The position numbers were made by a program, and so were the translations under genes. Shown here piece by piece: positions 1 to 7,317 of a stretch of DNA of 64,000 bases. Below the pieces are notes generated by a model. The model did not search any database. It was not told the DNA's origin and saw nothing but the letters and a program-made list of their open reading frames with translations. The DNA is taken from NCBI GenBank assembly GCA_016716365.1, contig JADJWM010000003.1, forward strand, positions 1 through 64,000. The letters run 5' to 3'. Positions within the stretch are counted from its first letter, which is position 1, and each line of letters begins with the position of its first letter. Source of the stretch: Chloracidobacterium sp. (lineage in GTDB: Bacteria; Acidobacteriota; Blastocatellia; Pyrinomonadales; Pyrinomonadaceae).

Positions 1-1
1 G

Positions 2-1537
2 TTGAGCAACTTTGTTCCCGAGCTTTACGATCGTTCCGCGTCGCCAACTGTAACTGGTGCGGGCAACCGTGTCGTCGGCACGGGAAATTTCTGCGAGGGG
101 CTGATCGTAAACGAGCAGAATTTCCAGACGGGGCCGAACGGCTGCACGCCTACGGTGTCTCCCTTTGGCAAATACGTGGTCGATGCTCCGAAAAAGAACT
201 TTGCCCCTCGCTTTGGGTTAGCCTGGGACGTGTTCGGTGACGGTAAGACCGCGGTCCGCACCGGGTACGGAATTTACCACGAACAAACACTGGTCGGCAT
301 CTTCTTGCAGAATCTGATCGCGAACCCTCCTTACCAGGAAACCACGACGTTGAGCAACGTTGCACTTAACGAACAATTCGGCACCAATCCGGTTGCGACT
401 TTGGCGACCATCTCGGTCCGGGGCGAAGATACCGACTGGAAAACGCCCTATATGCAGCACTGGTCACTCGACGTTCAGCGGCAATTGACTGATCAAACAG
501 TATTTACGGTCGGCTACTACGGCTCAAAGGGAACGAACTTGATCGGAATTGTTGATATTAATTTGCTTCCGCCAGGCTTTGCGGAGACGCAGCTCTGCCC
601 GGTTAACGGCAGTTCGTCGACGACCCCTTCGGTGGCGTGTAAAGACCCCGGTGTTCCTTTTACGGCCGCCAGAGTGAATCTTGATACCATCCGGCCGTAC
701 CGCGGTTATCGGGCCGTGAACATTGTCAAGCCGATGTTCAATTCCAATTATCACAGCCTGCAGGCCTCCTTCCAGCATCGATTCTCATCTCAGTCGCAGG
801 TTGGGATCTCATATACGTGGTCAAAGAATTTGACGGACAATCAGACCGATCGATCAACGGCGCCGCAGAATCCATTCGATATCAAGAGCGAGTACGGGCG
901 TGCTCAGCTTGACCGTCGGCATATCTTCACGGCGAACTACAATTACGAACTCCCCTTCTACCGAGACCAGCGGGGGGGTGTCGGGAAGGTGCTCGGTGGT
1001 TGGCAACTCTCAGGCATCACGACTTTCCAGACCGGGCTTCCGTTCACGGCTACGTTTGCGAGTTATGATCCTGCCGGTTTAGGATTTCTCGGACCGTCGG
1101 TTTCGGGGCCACGACCTGATCAATATGCAAATCCGATGGTGCCGGGGCCCGTAGCGGCCAATCCCGACCCGCGTTGTCAAACCACGATCTCTCAGGGCGG
1201 CCTCGCGGCCGACGAGACCCGTGTTTTCAATAGCTGGTTTAACGTTTGCGCTTTTCAGACCCTTCGGCCGACTTCCGGCGTTCCGACGGCCGCCGGTTCG
1301 GCGGGCCGCGGCACTATCGACGGTCCGAGTCTTTTTAGAACGGATCTTACACTGGCGAAGGCTTTCAGGTTCACCGAATCGATGAGGTTGCAGCTTAGAT
1401 GGGAAGTCTTCAATGTTTTTAATACGACGAACTATGTCGGCTTTGCAACGAGTCCGCTGACACCTACATCGGCAGGCCTCATCTCGAGTACTCGTGATCC
1501 ACGAACGATGCAATTCGGCATCAAGTTCTACTTTTAG
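2..1537 (+). CDS. TonB-dependent receptor (Oar-like), C-terminal part, cut by window edge
   Basis: This is the C-terminal half or so of an outer-membrane TonB-dependent receptor of the Oar-like type common in Acidobacteriota. The start lies before the window; the first codons are not a real start. The visible part is beta-barrel-like, with alternating aromatic and polar stretches, motifs such as NFAPRFGLAWD and GYGIYHEQ, repeated YTWSKN/NYNYELPF-type strands, and a C-terminal strand ending MQFGIKFYF with the terminal Phe expected for BAM-dependent insertion. The plug domain and the carboxypeptidase-regulatory-like N-terminal domain typical of the family would lie upstream. The substrate cannot be told. 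A strong intrinsic terminator follows directly. Confidence 0.85.
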   Translation: MSNFVPELYDRSASPTVTGAGNRVVGTGNFCEGLIVNEQNFQTGPNGCTPTVSPFGKYVVDAPKKNFAPRFGLAWDVFGDGKTAVRTGYGIYHEQTLVGIFLQNLIANPPYQETTTLSNVALNEQFGTNPVATLATISVRGEDTDWKTPYMQHWSLDVQRQLTDQTVFTVGYYGSKGTNLIGIVDINLLPPGFAETQLCPVNGSSSTTPSVACKDPGVPFTAARVNLDTIRPYRGYRAVNIVKPMFNSNYHSLQASFQHRFSSQSQVGISYTWSKNLTDNQTDRSTAPQNPFDIKSEYGRAQLDRRHIFTANYNYELPFYRDQRGGVGKVLGGWQLSGITTFQTGLPFTATFASYDPAGLGFLGPSVSGPRPDQYANPMVPGPVAANPDPRCQTTISQGGLAADETRVFNSWFNVCAFQTLRPTSGVPTAAGSAGRGTIDGPSLFRTDLTLAKAFRFTESMRLQLRWEVFNVFNTTNYVGFATSPLTPTSAGLISSTRDPRTMQFGIKFYF

Positions 1538-1558
1538 GCCACTGAATAACTAGGTCTA

Positions 1559-1595
1559 TGCTCGCGGCTCTTTTCAGAGACGCGAGCATTTTTTT
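1559..1595 (+). terminator. Intrinsic terminator of the TonB receptor gene
   Basis: Perfect 8-bp stem TGCTCGCG / CGCGAGCA (1559-1566 with 1581-1588), 14-base loop, followed at once by seven T. It lies 22 bases after the receptor stop and before nagA, so nagA probably has its own promoter. Confidence 0.8.
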
Positions 1596-1609
1596 GATAC
1601 GATCGTGGT

Positions 1610-2767
1610 ATGGAGCGAATACTCATAGAAAACATTTGCGTCGGCGATACGCCAGGAGAGGCGTCCGCCGATTGCGTTTTGATTGAAGACTCGGTGATCG
1701 CCGGCATCGGCCGGATCAGCGGTGATATTTCGGCGGAGGTGTTTGACGGCGGGGGGGCGACCGTTTTGCCCGGCTTCATCGACATCCACAACCACGGGGC
1801 GGTGGGCGTGGATGTGAACGCGGCGGATGTCGAAGGACTGATGACGGTCGCTGCATTCCTGGGACGGCACGGCGTCACGGCGTGGGTCCCGACGCTGGTG
1901 CCGGATTCGGATGAGAATTATCGTCGAATCATCGGCGAGATCGACCGGCTGATGGAACTTCAAACAGGAAAGCCGGTCGCGCAAGCCCTCGGTGTCCACT
2001 ATGAGGGCGTGTTTGCCAATGAGAAAATGTGCGGGGCCCTGCGGCCGCAATTCTTCAAGAACTTCACCGGATCGGAACTGAACGAACTTCCACGGTTGGA
2101 ACGCGGAGTTCAGATAATGACCTTCGCACCCGAGATCGAAGGCGGCGTTGAACTGGCTGCGGAACTTTCCAGACAAGGTTGGGTCGGTTCGCTCGGGCAC
2201 ACGAAGGCCGATGCAGCGACGCTGGATGCGGCGTTCGCGGCCGGTGCCAGGCATATGACGCACTTTTTTAACGCGATGACGGGCGTCCATCACCGCGATC
2301 TCGGCGTCGCGGGCTGGGGGCTGACGAAGGAAGGTGTGACGTTCGACATAATCGCGGACGGTATTCATGTCCATCCTGAGATACTGAGAATGGCCGTTGG
2401 GTCAAAAGGGATCGTCGGCGTTTCCCTGATCAGCGATTCGGTTTCACCCGCCGGCCTCGGCGACGGTGAATTTGAGATCTGGGGCGAGGCAGTCTCCGTC
2501 GAGAACGGCCGAACGCGGAACATCCGCGGAAGCATCGCCGGGTCGGTCATCACAATGCACGATGCATTTCTTAGGATGCGGTCGCTCGGCTTTTCAAACA
2601 ATGAGGCGTCGCGGATGGCCTCGACAAATCCTGCACGCCTACTCGGTTTGGCTGGGTCGCGCGGGTCGATCGAGGTCGGTAAACGGGCCGACCTTGTCGG
2701 CATCGGTCAGGACGGGGCAATCAGGTTCGTTGTGGTCGGCGGGATGTTAGTGAACAGTGAACAGTGA
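1610..2767 (+). CDS. nagA: N-acetylglucosamine-6-phosphate deacetylase
   Basis: Amidohydrolase-superfamily enzyme of 385 residues that removes acetate from GlcNAc-6-phosphate in the cytoplasm, feeding amino sugars from peptidoglycan recycling or chitin into glycolysis. Family motifs are visible in order: the HNHG metal motif near residue 62, HYEG, SLGHTKA, HFFNAM, DGIHVH and the SDSVSPAG segment with the catalytic Asp; the C-terminal GKRADLV strand closes the small beta domain. Length matches the family (about 380). It stands alone, without nagB or a PTS gene nearby. The last five residues (VNSEQ) and the stop codon are encoded by the first units of a 7-base tandem repeat, so the natural C-terminus has been overwritten or extended by the repeat. 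Confidence 0.9.
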   Translation: MERILIENICVGDTPGEASADCVLIEDSVIAGIGRISGDISAEVFDGGGATVLPGFIDIHNHGAVGVDVNAADVEGLMTVAAFLGRHGVTAWVPTLVPDSDENYRRIIGEIDRLMELQTGKPVAQALGVHYEGVFANEKMCGALRPQFFKNFTGSELNELPRLERGVQIMTFAPEIEGGVELAAELSRQGWVGSLGHTKADAATLDAAFAAGARHMTHFFNAMTGVHHRDLGVAGWGLTKEGVTFDIIADGIHVHPEILRMAVGSKGIVGVSLISDSVSPAGLGDGEFEIWGEAVSVENGRTRNIRGSIAGSVITMHDAFLRMRSLGFSNNEASRMASTNPARLLGLAGSRGSIEVGKRADLVGIGQDGAIRFVVVGGMLVNSEQ

Positions 2768-2868
2768 ACGGTGAACAGTGGGCGGTGGGCAGAAAGCAGA
2801 AGGCAGTGGGCAGTGGGCAGAAGGCAGAAGGCAGTGGGCGGTCGGCAGTGAAGAGTGAAGAGTAAAGA
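2750..2868. repeat. Degenerate 7-base tandem repeat, 17 units
   Basis: Seventeen contiguous heptamers in exact register: GTGAACA, GTGAACA, GTGAACG, GTGAACA, GTGGGCG, GTGGGCA, GAAAGCA, GAAGGCA, GTGGGCA, GTGGGCA, GAAGGCA, GAAGGCA, GTGGGCG, GTCGGCA, GTGAAGA, GTGAAGA, GTAAAGA. The array begins inside nagA and supplies its stop codon, then fills the gap before the convergent terminator. Arrays with the same period occur at 19586, 45251 and 46481. Confidence 0.9.
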
Positions 2869-2908
2869 GGGAATAGTGGGAATCATTTCGGGCGGGGTGA
2901 GGATATAG

Positions 2909-2938
2909 GAAAAGAGGCTTCCGAAGAAGCCCCTTTTC
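2909..2938. terminator. Bidirectional terminator between nagA and the Spy-like gene
   Basis: A 13-bp stem with one mismatch (2909-2921 with 2926-2938) and a CGAA tetraloop. It lies between two convergent genes. The stem arms are A/T-rich at their base, giving T-rich 3' ends on both strands, so it can serve both. Confidence 0.7.
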
Positions 2939-2967
2939 GTTTCCCCCTTGTTCGTTAGCGAACAGGC

Positions 2968-3456
2968 TTATTCGCTAACCTTTTTGGGCTTTGCGCCGCG
3001 GCGGAACTTGCCGCGTTCGCCACGCTTTGCCTTCATCTCGGCGGCCTTTGCTTTCTGCTCGTCCGTCAGGAGCGAGAAGAACTGCGCCTTCGTCCGCTGT
3101 CTTTCGACGATCATTTTGGCCTGGAGTGCCGCCTGCTCATTTGCGAGAGCGGTCACCTGTGCCTCGTCGAACGCTCCGTTCGCGGTCAATTCCTGCATTT
3201 TCTGGCGGTTGGCCCTGAGGGCTTCGCGGGTGGGCTGCAAGCTCGTGCGGCTGGCCGTTTGGAGTTCCTTGACCTTTGCTTTCTGTTCGTCAGTCAGATC
3301 GAGGCCACGGAACATCATTCCGGATCCGCCACGGTGATGTCCGCCGCGTTTGCCGAACTTACGCGGCCCCTGTTCGCCGGCTGCCTGTCCGACCGCGAAG
3401 ATCACTCCCGCGGCAAGGACCGCTGCCGTCAAAATTCCTATGATCGTTTTCTTCAT
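2968..3456 (-). CDS. Spy/CpxP-like periplasmic protein
   Basis: Small secreted helical protein with a signal peptide (MKKTIIGILTAAVLAAGVIF) and a mature part with two LTxxQ-like segments (LTDEQKAKVKEL near the middle, LTDEQKAKAAEM near the end), the signature of the Spy/CpxP/ZraP family of periplasmic chaperones and stress sensors. A His/Gly-rich stretch (GKRGGHHRGG) follows the signal peptide and could bind metal. I chose the ATG at 3456 because the signal peptide begins there; ATG codons at 3480 and 3504 are possible. It is divergent from a CpxR/CpxA-like pair and a CpxR-type box lies between them, so it is probably a regulon member and perhaps a feedback inhibitor of the kinase. About 160 residues, usual for the family. 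Confidence 0.8.
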   Translation of the reverse strand: MKKTIIGILTAAVLAAGVIFAVGQAAGEQGPRKFGKRGGHHRGGSGMMFRGLDLTDEQKAKVKELQTASRTSLQPTREALRANRQKMQELTANGAFDEAQVTALANEQAALQAKMIVERQRTKAQFFSLLTDEQKAKAAEMKAKRGERGKFRRGAKPKKVSE

Positions 3457-3559
3457 TGCTATTACCATTCCCTTGTTCATATATTCTGGCGGCTGGCCCG
3501 CCACTGCACACTTAGACGAAGGATCGGACCCGGCAACCGTATGTATTTTGTTAGGTTGT

Positions 3560-3574
3560 GTAAAGAATTGTAAA
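3560..3574. promoter_or_regulatory. CpxR-type box GTAAA-N5-GTAAA
   Basis: Perfect match to the enterobacterial CpxR consensus: GTAAA at 3560-3564, spacer GAATT, GTAAA at 3570-3574. It lies in the divergent intergenic region, 104 bases upstream of the Spy-like start and 32 bases upstream of the response-regulator start. Binding by the adjacent regulator is inferred from position and consensus. Confidence 0.65.
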
Positions 3575-3605
3575 AGCCACGCACAGGGCCATTTTTTCGC
3601 GTAGA

Positions 3606-4307
3606 ATGCAGAAGGTGATGAACCGTGTCCTGATCATTGACGACGACGAGGAGCTATGCGAACTGGTCTCGGAATACCTGAATGTCGAAGGTTTCGAGAC
3701 CGAATGCGTGCACGACGGCGAGACGGGCTTAAAGCAAGCGAATACCGGGGCTTACGACATGGCGATCCTCGACGTAATGCTGCCGAAGATGAACGGTTTC
3801 GAAGTGCTTCGGAACCTTCGTGAAGATTCTACGCTTCCAGTGCTGATGCTGACCGCCCGCGGCGAAGACATGGAGAGGATCGTTGGGCTTGAGACCGGGG
3901 CCGATGATTACCTTCCGAAGCCTTTCAATCCGCGTGAGCTTGTTGCAAGGCTTAGGGCGATACTTCGCCGTGTCGGAAAAGGCGAAGGCGACGATGGCGT
4001 GCCGGAAAAGATCCAGGTCGACGATCTGGAGGTATCGGCCGCCGCACGCTCGGCACGTCTAAATGGGAACGAGATCGGGTTGACGTCGGTCGAATTTGAC
4101 CTGCTGCTCGCACTGGTGCGGGACGCAGGGAAGATCGTCAAAAAAGAGGACCTGAGCGAGAAGGTACTGGAACGGAGCCTATCGCCGTACGACCGAAGCC
4201 TGGACATGCACGTCAGCAACCTGCGAAAAAAATTGGGGCCGCGGGGCGACGGAGGCGAAAGAATTAAGACCGTCAGGTCGGTCGGCTACATCTATACACT
4301 GGTATGA
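3606..4307 (+). CDS. cpxR: OmpR-family response regulator, CpxR-like
   Basis: Two-domain DNA-binding response regulator of 233 residues. The receiver domain (about 1-120) shows the acidic pocket IIDDDEE, the phospho-acceptor Asp in ILDVMLPKMNG near residue 56, the LTAR switch Thr and the LPKPF Lys. A winged-helix output domain (about 135-233) ends with RIKTVRSVGYIYTLV. The start may instead be the ATG at 3618, which has GAAGG just before it. The stop overlaps the kinase start by 4 bases (ATGA), so the two are translationally coupled. The divergent Spy-like gene and the GTAAA-N5-GTAAA box support assignment to the Cpx envelope-stress type; the name is by similarity and context. Confidence 0.8.
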   Translation: MQKVMNRVLIIDDDEELCELVSEYLNVEGFETECVHDGETGLKQANTGAYDMAILDVMLPKMNGFEVLRNLREDSTLPVLMLTARGEDMERIVGLETGADDYLPKPFNPRELVARLRAILRRVGKGEGDDGVPEKIQVDDLEVSAAARSARLNGNEIGLTSVEFDLLLALVRDAGKIVKKEDLSEKVLERSLSPYDRSLDMHVSNLRKKLGPRGDGGERIKTVRSVGYIYTLV

Positions 4308-5668
4308 ACCTGTTTCTGAAGATCTTTCTTTGGTTTTTAGCCGCGATCGCACTGATGGTTGGCGTGATCGTGTTTCTGAACTGGACGGTTCAGACCGAAC
4401 CGGTCGTGAGCCGCTGGCGGATATCGGTCAGAAACCAGACGAACATCTTTGCCGAGACGGCAGGCCAGATCTATGCAACCGAAGGGGAGCCCGGGCTGGC
4501 TAAATTTCTTGACCGGATCCGCAAACCGGAAACGATCGGCGAGGTCGACCTGATCGGCGAAAACGGCCGGGTCTGGCTTTCGGAGGGCGTCAATGCCGAG
4601 AATTACAAGGATCTCGTCGCGAAGGCGTTGAACAGCGAGAATGTCGAGATCGAAAACCACACGGAAACGGCGTTATCGGCCCGGCAGCTAACGATGCCCG
4701 GCGGCGAACGATACGTCCTGATCGTCCGGTGGGAACGCCCGCGGATGACCCCGTTCTTCGGCGAGTCGCCGCTTCGGTATCTGCGATATGCGGGGCTTCT
4801 GCTGACGGCTCTTTTGCTTTGCTGGGCCCTGGCGCGTTATTTGTCGTGGCCTATCGGAAAGCTTCGCCGTGCGACCCAGAAGCTGGCGGAAGGGGACCTT
4901 TCGACCCGCGTCGCCGATGATCTGGGACGCCGGCGGGACGAGCTGGCCTCGCTGGCCCGTGACTTTGACGTGATGGCCGAAAGGCTTGAGTCGCTGGTCA
5001 CCTCGCAGCAGCGTCTTTCCCGCGACGTATCCCATGAGCTTCGTTCGCCGCTCGCCCGGATGAATGTGGCGCTCGAAATAGCAAAGCAGAAGACCAACGG
5101 CGATGCTGCGCCGCAGCTTGCCCGGATCGAGGCCGAGTCTCAGCGACTGAATGACATGATCTCGCGACTTCTGACGCTGTCGCAGCTTGAGACCGGCTCG
5201 AAGGACTTTGACCGAAGGGAATTGAACTTGACCGCGATCGTCGAACAGGTGGCGGCCGATGCCGACTTTGAAGCGAATGCGAAGGGTCGTTCGGTGAAGC
5301 TGACGAAGCTGGACGACTGCCGGATCTTCGCCAGCGAGAGTCTTGTTCGAAGCGCGGTCGAGAACGTTCTTCGAAACGCCGTCCGCTACACAAAAGAAGG
5401 TACGGCCGTAACGGTGTCACTCGAGAAGCGAAATAAAAATGCGATCCTTGTTATTGAGGACATGGGCGAGGGTGTGCCCGAAGCCGAGCTTGCGAATCTC
5501 TTTCGGCCTTTCTACCGTGTGGGCGAGGCCCGCGACCGCGGCTCGGGCGGGACCGGGCTCGGGCTGGCCATCGCCGAACAGGCAATCCTGGCGCACGATG
5601 GCGTGATCGGTGCAAAGAACAAGGACGGCGGCCTGTCGGTCGAGATCAGCCTGCCGTGCGTGAAATAA
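4304..5668 (+). CDS. cpxA: Sensor histidine kinase, CpxA-like
   Basis: Inner-membrane sensor kinase of 454 residues and partner of the preceding regulator. Order: TM1 (about 5-27), periplasmic sensor region (about 28-160), TM2 (about 163-182), HAMP (about 185-235), H-box VSHELRSPLARM with the phospho-acceptor His near residue 244, N-box ENVLRNAVRY, G1 DMGEGVP, F-box FRPFYRVGEARDR and G2 GGTGLGLAI. The stretches TSQQRLSRDVSHELRSPL and FRPFYR-GEARDR-SGGTGLGLAI closely resemble CpxA. It presumably senses envelope stress and phosphorylates the regulator. Nothing looks broken. Confidence 0.85.
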   Translation: MNLFLKIFLWFLAAIALMVGVIVFLNWTVQTEPVVSRWRISVRNQTNIFAETAGQIYATEGEPGLAKFLDRIRKPETIGEVDLIGENGRVWLSEGVNAENYKDLVAKALNSENVEIENHTETALSARQLTMPGGERYVLIVRWERPRMTPFFGESPLRYLRYAGLLLTALLLCWALARYLSWPIGKLRRATQKLAEGDLSTRVADDLGRRRDELASLARDFDVMAERLESLVTSQQRLSRDVSHELRSPLARMNVALEIAKQKTNGDAAPQLARIEAESQRLNDMISRLLTLSQLETGSKDFDRRELNLTAIVEQVAADADFEANAKGRSVKLTKLDDCRIFASESLVRSAVENVLRNAVRYTKEGTAVTVSLEKRNKNAILVIEDMGEGVPEAELANLFRPFYRVGEARDRGSGGTGLGLAIAEQAILAHDGVIGAKNKDGGLSVEISLPCVK

Positions 5669-5685
5669 TTTTAGTGAAAAATCTC

Positions 5686-6051
5686 TTAAGGGTTCCCGCG
5701 TCGGGCCGCGGCGAACGAACGGATCGCCATTATCATGAAGATCAAGCAAAGGGCGGCCGTGACCACCTGAGATAGGACCGCAGCCGACATGCTTAGTTCG
5801 CTCAGCTTGGAAAGAAGACGGCCGGCCGTTGCAATGAAGCCGAGCAAAGCGACTACGACCGCCGCGTGCATCAAATGCTTCCGCATCCCTTCGCTAGCCC
5901 TCGCCGCAACGCCCAGGACCGCGAGAACGACGCCGAATGCCGCCGGAATGAGCGCGGTCACACTCGCGCGATCCGCAGACATTCCGTAAATGTAGCCAAT
6001 CAAACCTACCAGGATCAGCAGGACGCCGATCGTGATCGAAGCACCGGGCAT
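5686..6051 (-). CDS. Small four-helix membrane protein, unknown function
   Basis: A protein of 121 residues that is almost wholly hydrophobic, with about four predicted membrane segments (near 5-22, 32-48, 60-80, 90-110) separated by short polar turns, ending in a basic tail (RSFAAARRGNP). No family motif is recognised. The start is supported by AGGAGAG seven bases upstream. It is convergent with the sensor kinase gene and stands alone. Confidence 0.6.
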   Translation of the reverse strand: MPGASITIGVLLILVGLIGYIYGMSADRASVTALIPAAFGVVLAVLGVAARASEGMRKHLMHAAVVVALLGFIATAGRLLSKLSELSMSAAVLSQVVTAALCLIFMIMAIRSFAAARRGNP

Positions 6052-6174
6052 AAGTTCTCTCCTATCAAGGGATGATCAAGAACCTAGGTTATCAGAAAAT
6101 GCCCCAATGCCCTATGCGGCGTTGCACGGCCCTCGTTTCTACCAAAGGCCGGTCATGGGCCGCCGGTTCGAGGG

Positions 6175-7215
6175 TCAGTTGCCCGGAGCGGGATTGATAA
6201 TGCCGTTGAGCCGTTTTGCCAATTCGGCATCAAGTGTTTTCAGCTTTTCGTAGCGGGCGGCAGCGGCCGCCTTCTTTCCGTCAACCATGTCCAGAACGCC
6301 GAGCCAATAGTGAGGGGAAGCCTGGTCTGCACGGATCTCGAGCGATCGCTCATAACACTTTCGGGCCTCAGAGAAGTTTTTCAACAGCCGATATGCATCG
6401 CCGAGATAATTCACCGGCTGAGCCCACTTTGGATCGAGTCGTGACGCTATTTGGTAATGCGGAACGCTCTCCGAATATTTCTTATCGTTGTAGTAGGCAT
6501 TCCCGAGGCCAAGTTCGGCGTTGGCGTCTGCAGGGTTGAGCGTGAGGGCCGCCCGGTACGCAACGATCGCCTCGGCGAATCTTTTTTGATTTACATAATG
6601 GTCACCGAGCCGGCGCTGCGAATATGCCAGCTTTGGGTCGAGCTTGACCGCTTCCATGTGGAACGCGAAAGACTGATCACCGCGGCCTGAAACGTCGAAC
6701 AACCGGCCGAGCTCAGAGTGTGCGCTTGCGTAACCTGGCATAAGCGCGATCGACTTTCGGAACGCGGCCTCGGCTTCGGCATATTTCTTCTGCCCGAGAT
6801 GAGCGACGCCCATCTCGTAATGGACCATGTTGTTGTTCGGTTCGAGCCGCTCTGCCGATCGATACGCCGCCATAGCTTCGGCGTATTGACCGGCAAGGTC
6901 GAGAACATTGCCAAGCTGAATGAATGCATTCGTGTAATTCGGCTTCAGACGGACCGCCTCACGAAATGCAACGGCCGCTTCATTGAATCGCTTCAAACCG
7001 TAATAGGCCAGGCCGAGGTTGAAGTGGCCTTCCGGTACGTTCGGCCGTAGGGCGTTCGCCTTGAGGAACGATGAGACCGCTTCGGAATTCTTGCCGGCCC
7101 GGTATTGTACGAGGCCCTGATCGAATACGGTCTTCCAATCCTGCCCGAAGGCAGGCGAGGCCGACAGGCCCAGAAATAGGACGATGCTAATAATGAGTTT
7201 GCTTTTTATCTTCAT
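6175..7215 (-). CDS. Secreted tetratricopeptide-repeat protein
   Basis: Exported TPR protein. The start at 7215 gives a clear signal peptide (MKIKSKLIISIVLFLGLSAS, cut after PAFG). The rest is about nine consecutive 34-residue TPR units with the usual small and aromatic positions (for example NLGLAYYGLKRFNEAAVAFREA, ELGLGNAYYNDKKYSESVPHYQ). TPR proteins act as protein-interaction scaffolds; the partner is unknown. An earlier in-frame ATG at 7290 would put non-signal sequence first and is less likely. No enzyme domain is seen. Confidence 0.75.
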   Translation of the reverse strand: MKIKSKLIISIVLFLGLSASPAFGQDWKTVFDQGLVQYRAGKNSEAVSSFLKANALRPNVPEGHFNLGLAYYGLKRFNEAAVAFREAVRLKPNYTNAFIQLGNVLDLAGQYAEAMAAYRSAERLEPNNNMVHYEMGVAHLGQKKYAEAEAAFRKSIALMPGYASAHSELGRLFDVSGRGDQSFAFHMEAVKLDPKLAYSQRRLGDHYVNQKRFAEAIVAYRAALTLNPADANAELGLGNAYYNDKKYSESVPHYQIASRLDPKWAQPVNYLGDAYRLLKNFSEARKCYERSLEIRADQASPHYWLGVLDMVDGKKAAAAARYEKLKTLDAELAKRLNGIINPAPGN

Positions 7216-7317
7216 TTCGGCAGGTGTGTTGGCAAATCCAGGGTTCGGAGGGAAAGGCCGGCTGAGGTCGGCCAATAACAGTATATTCATTCAAGCGCCC
7301 GCATTGGAAGAGAAATC

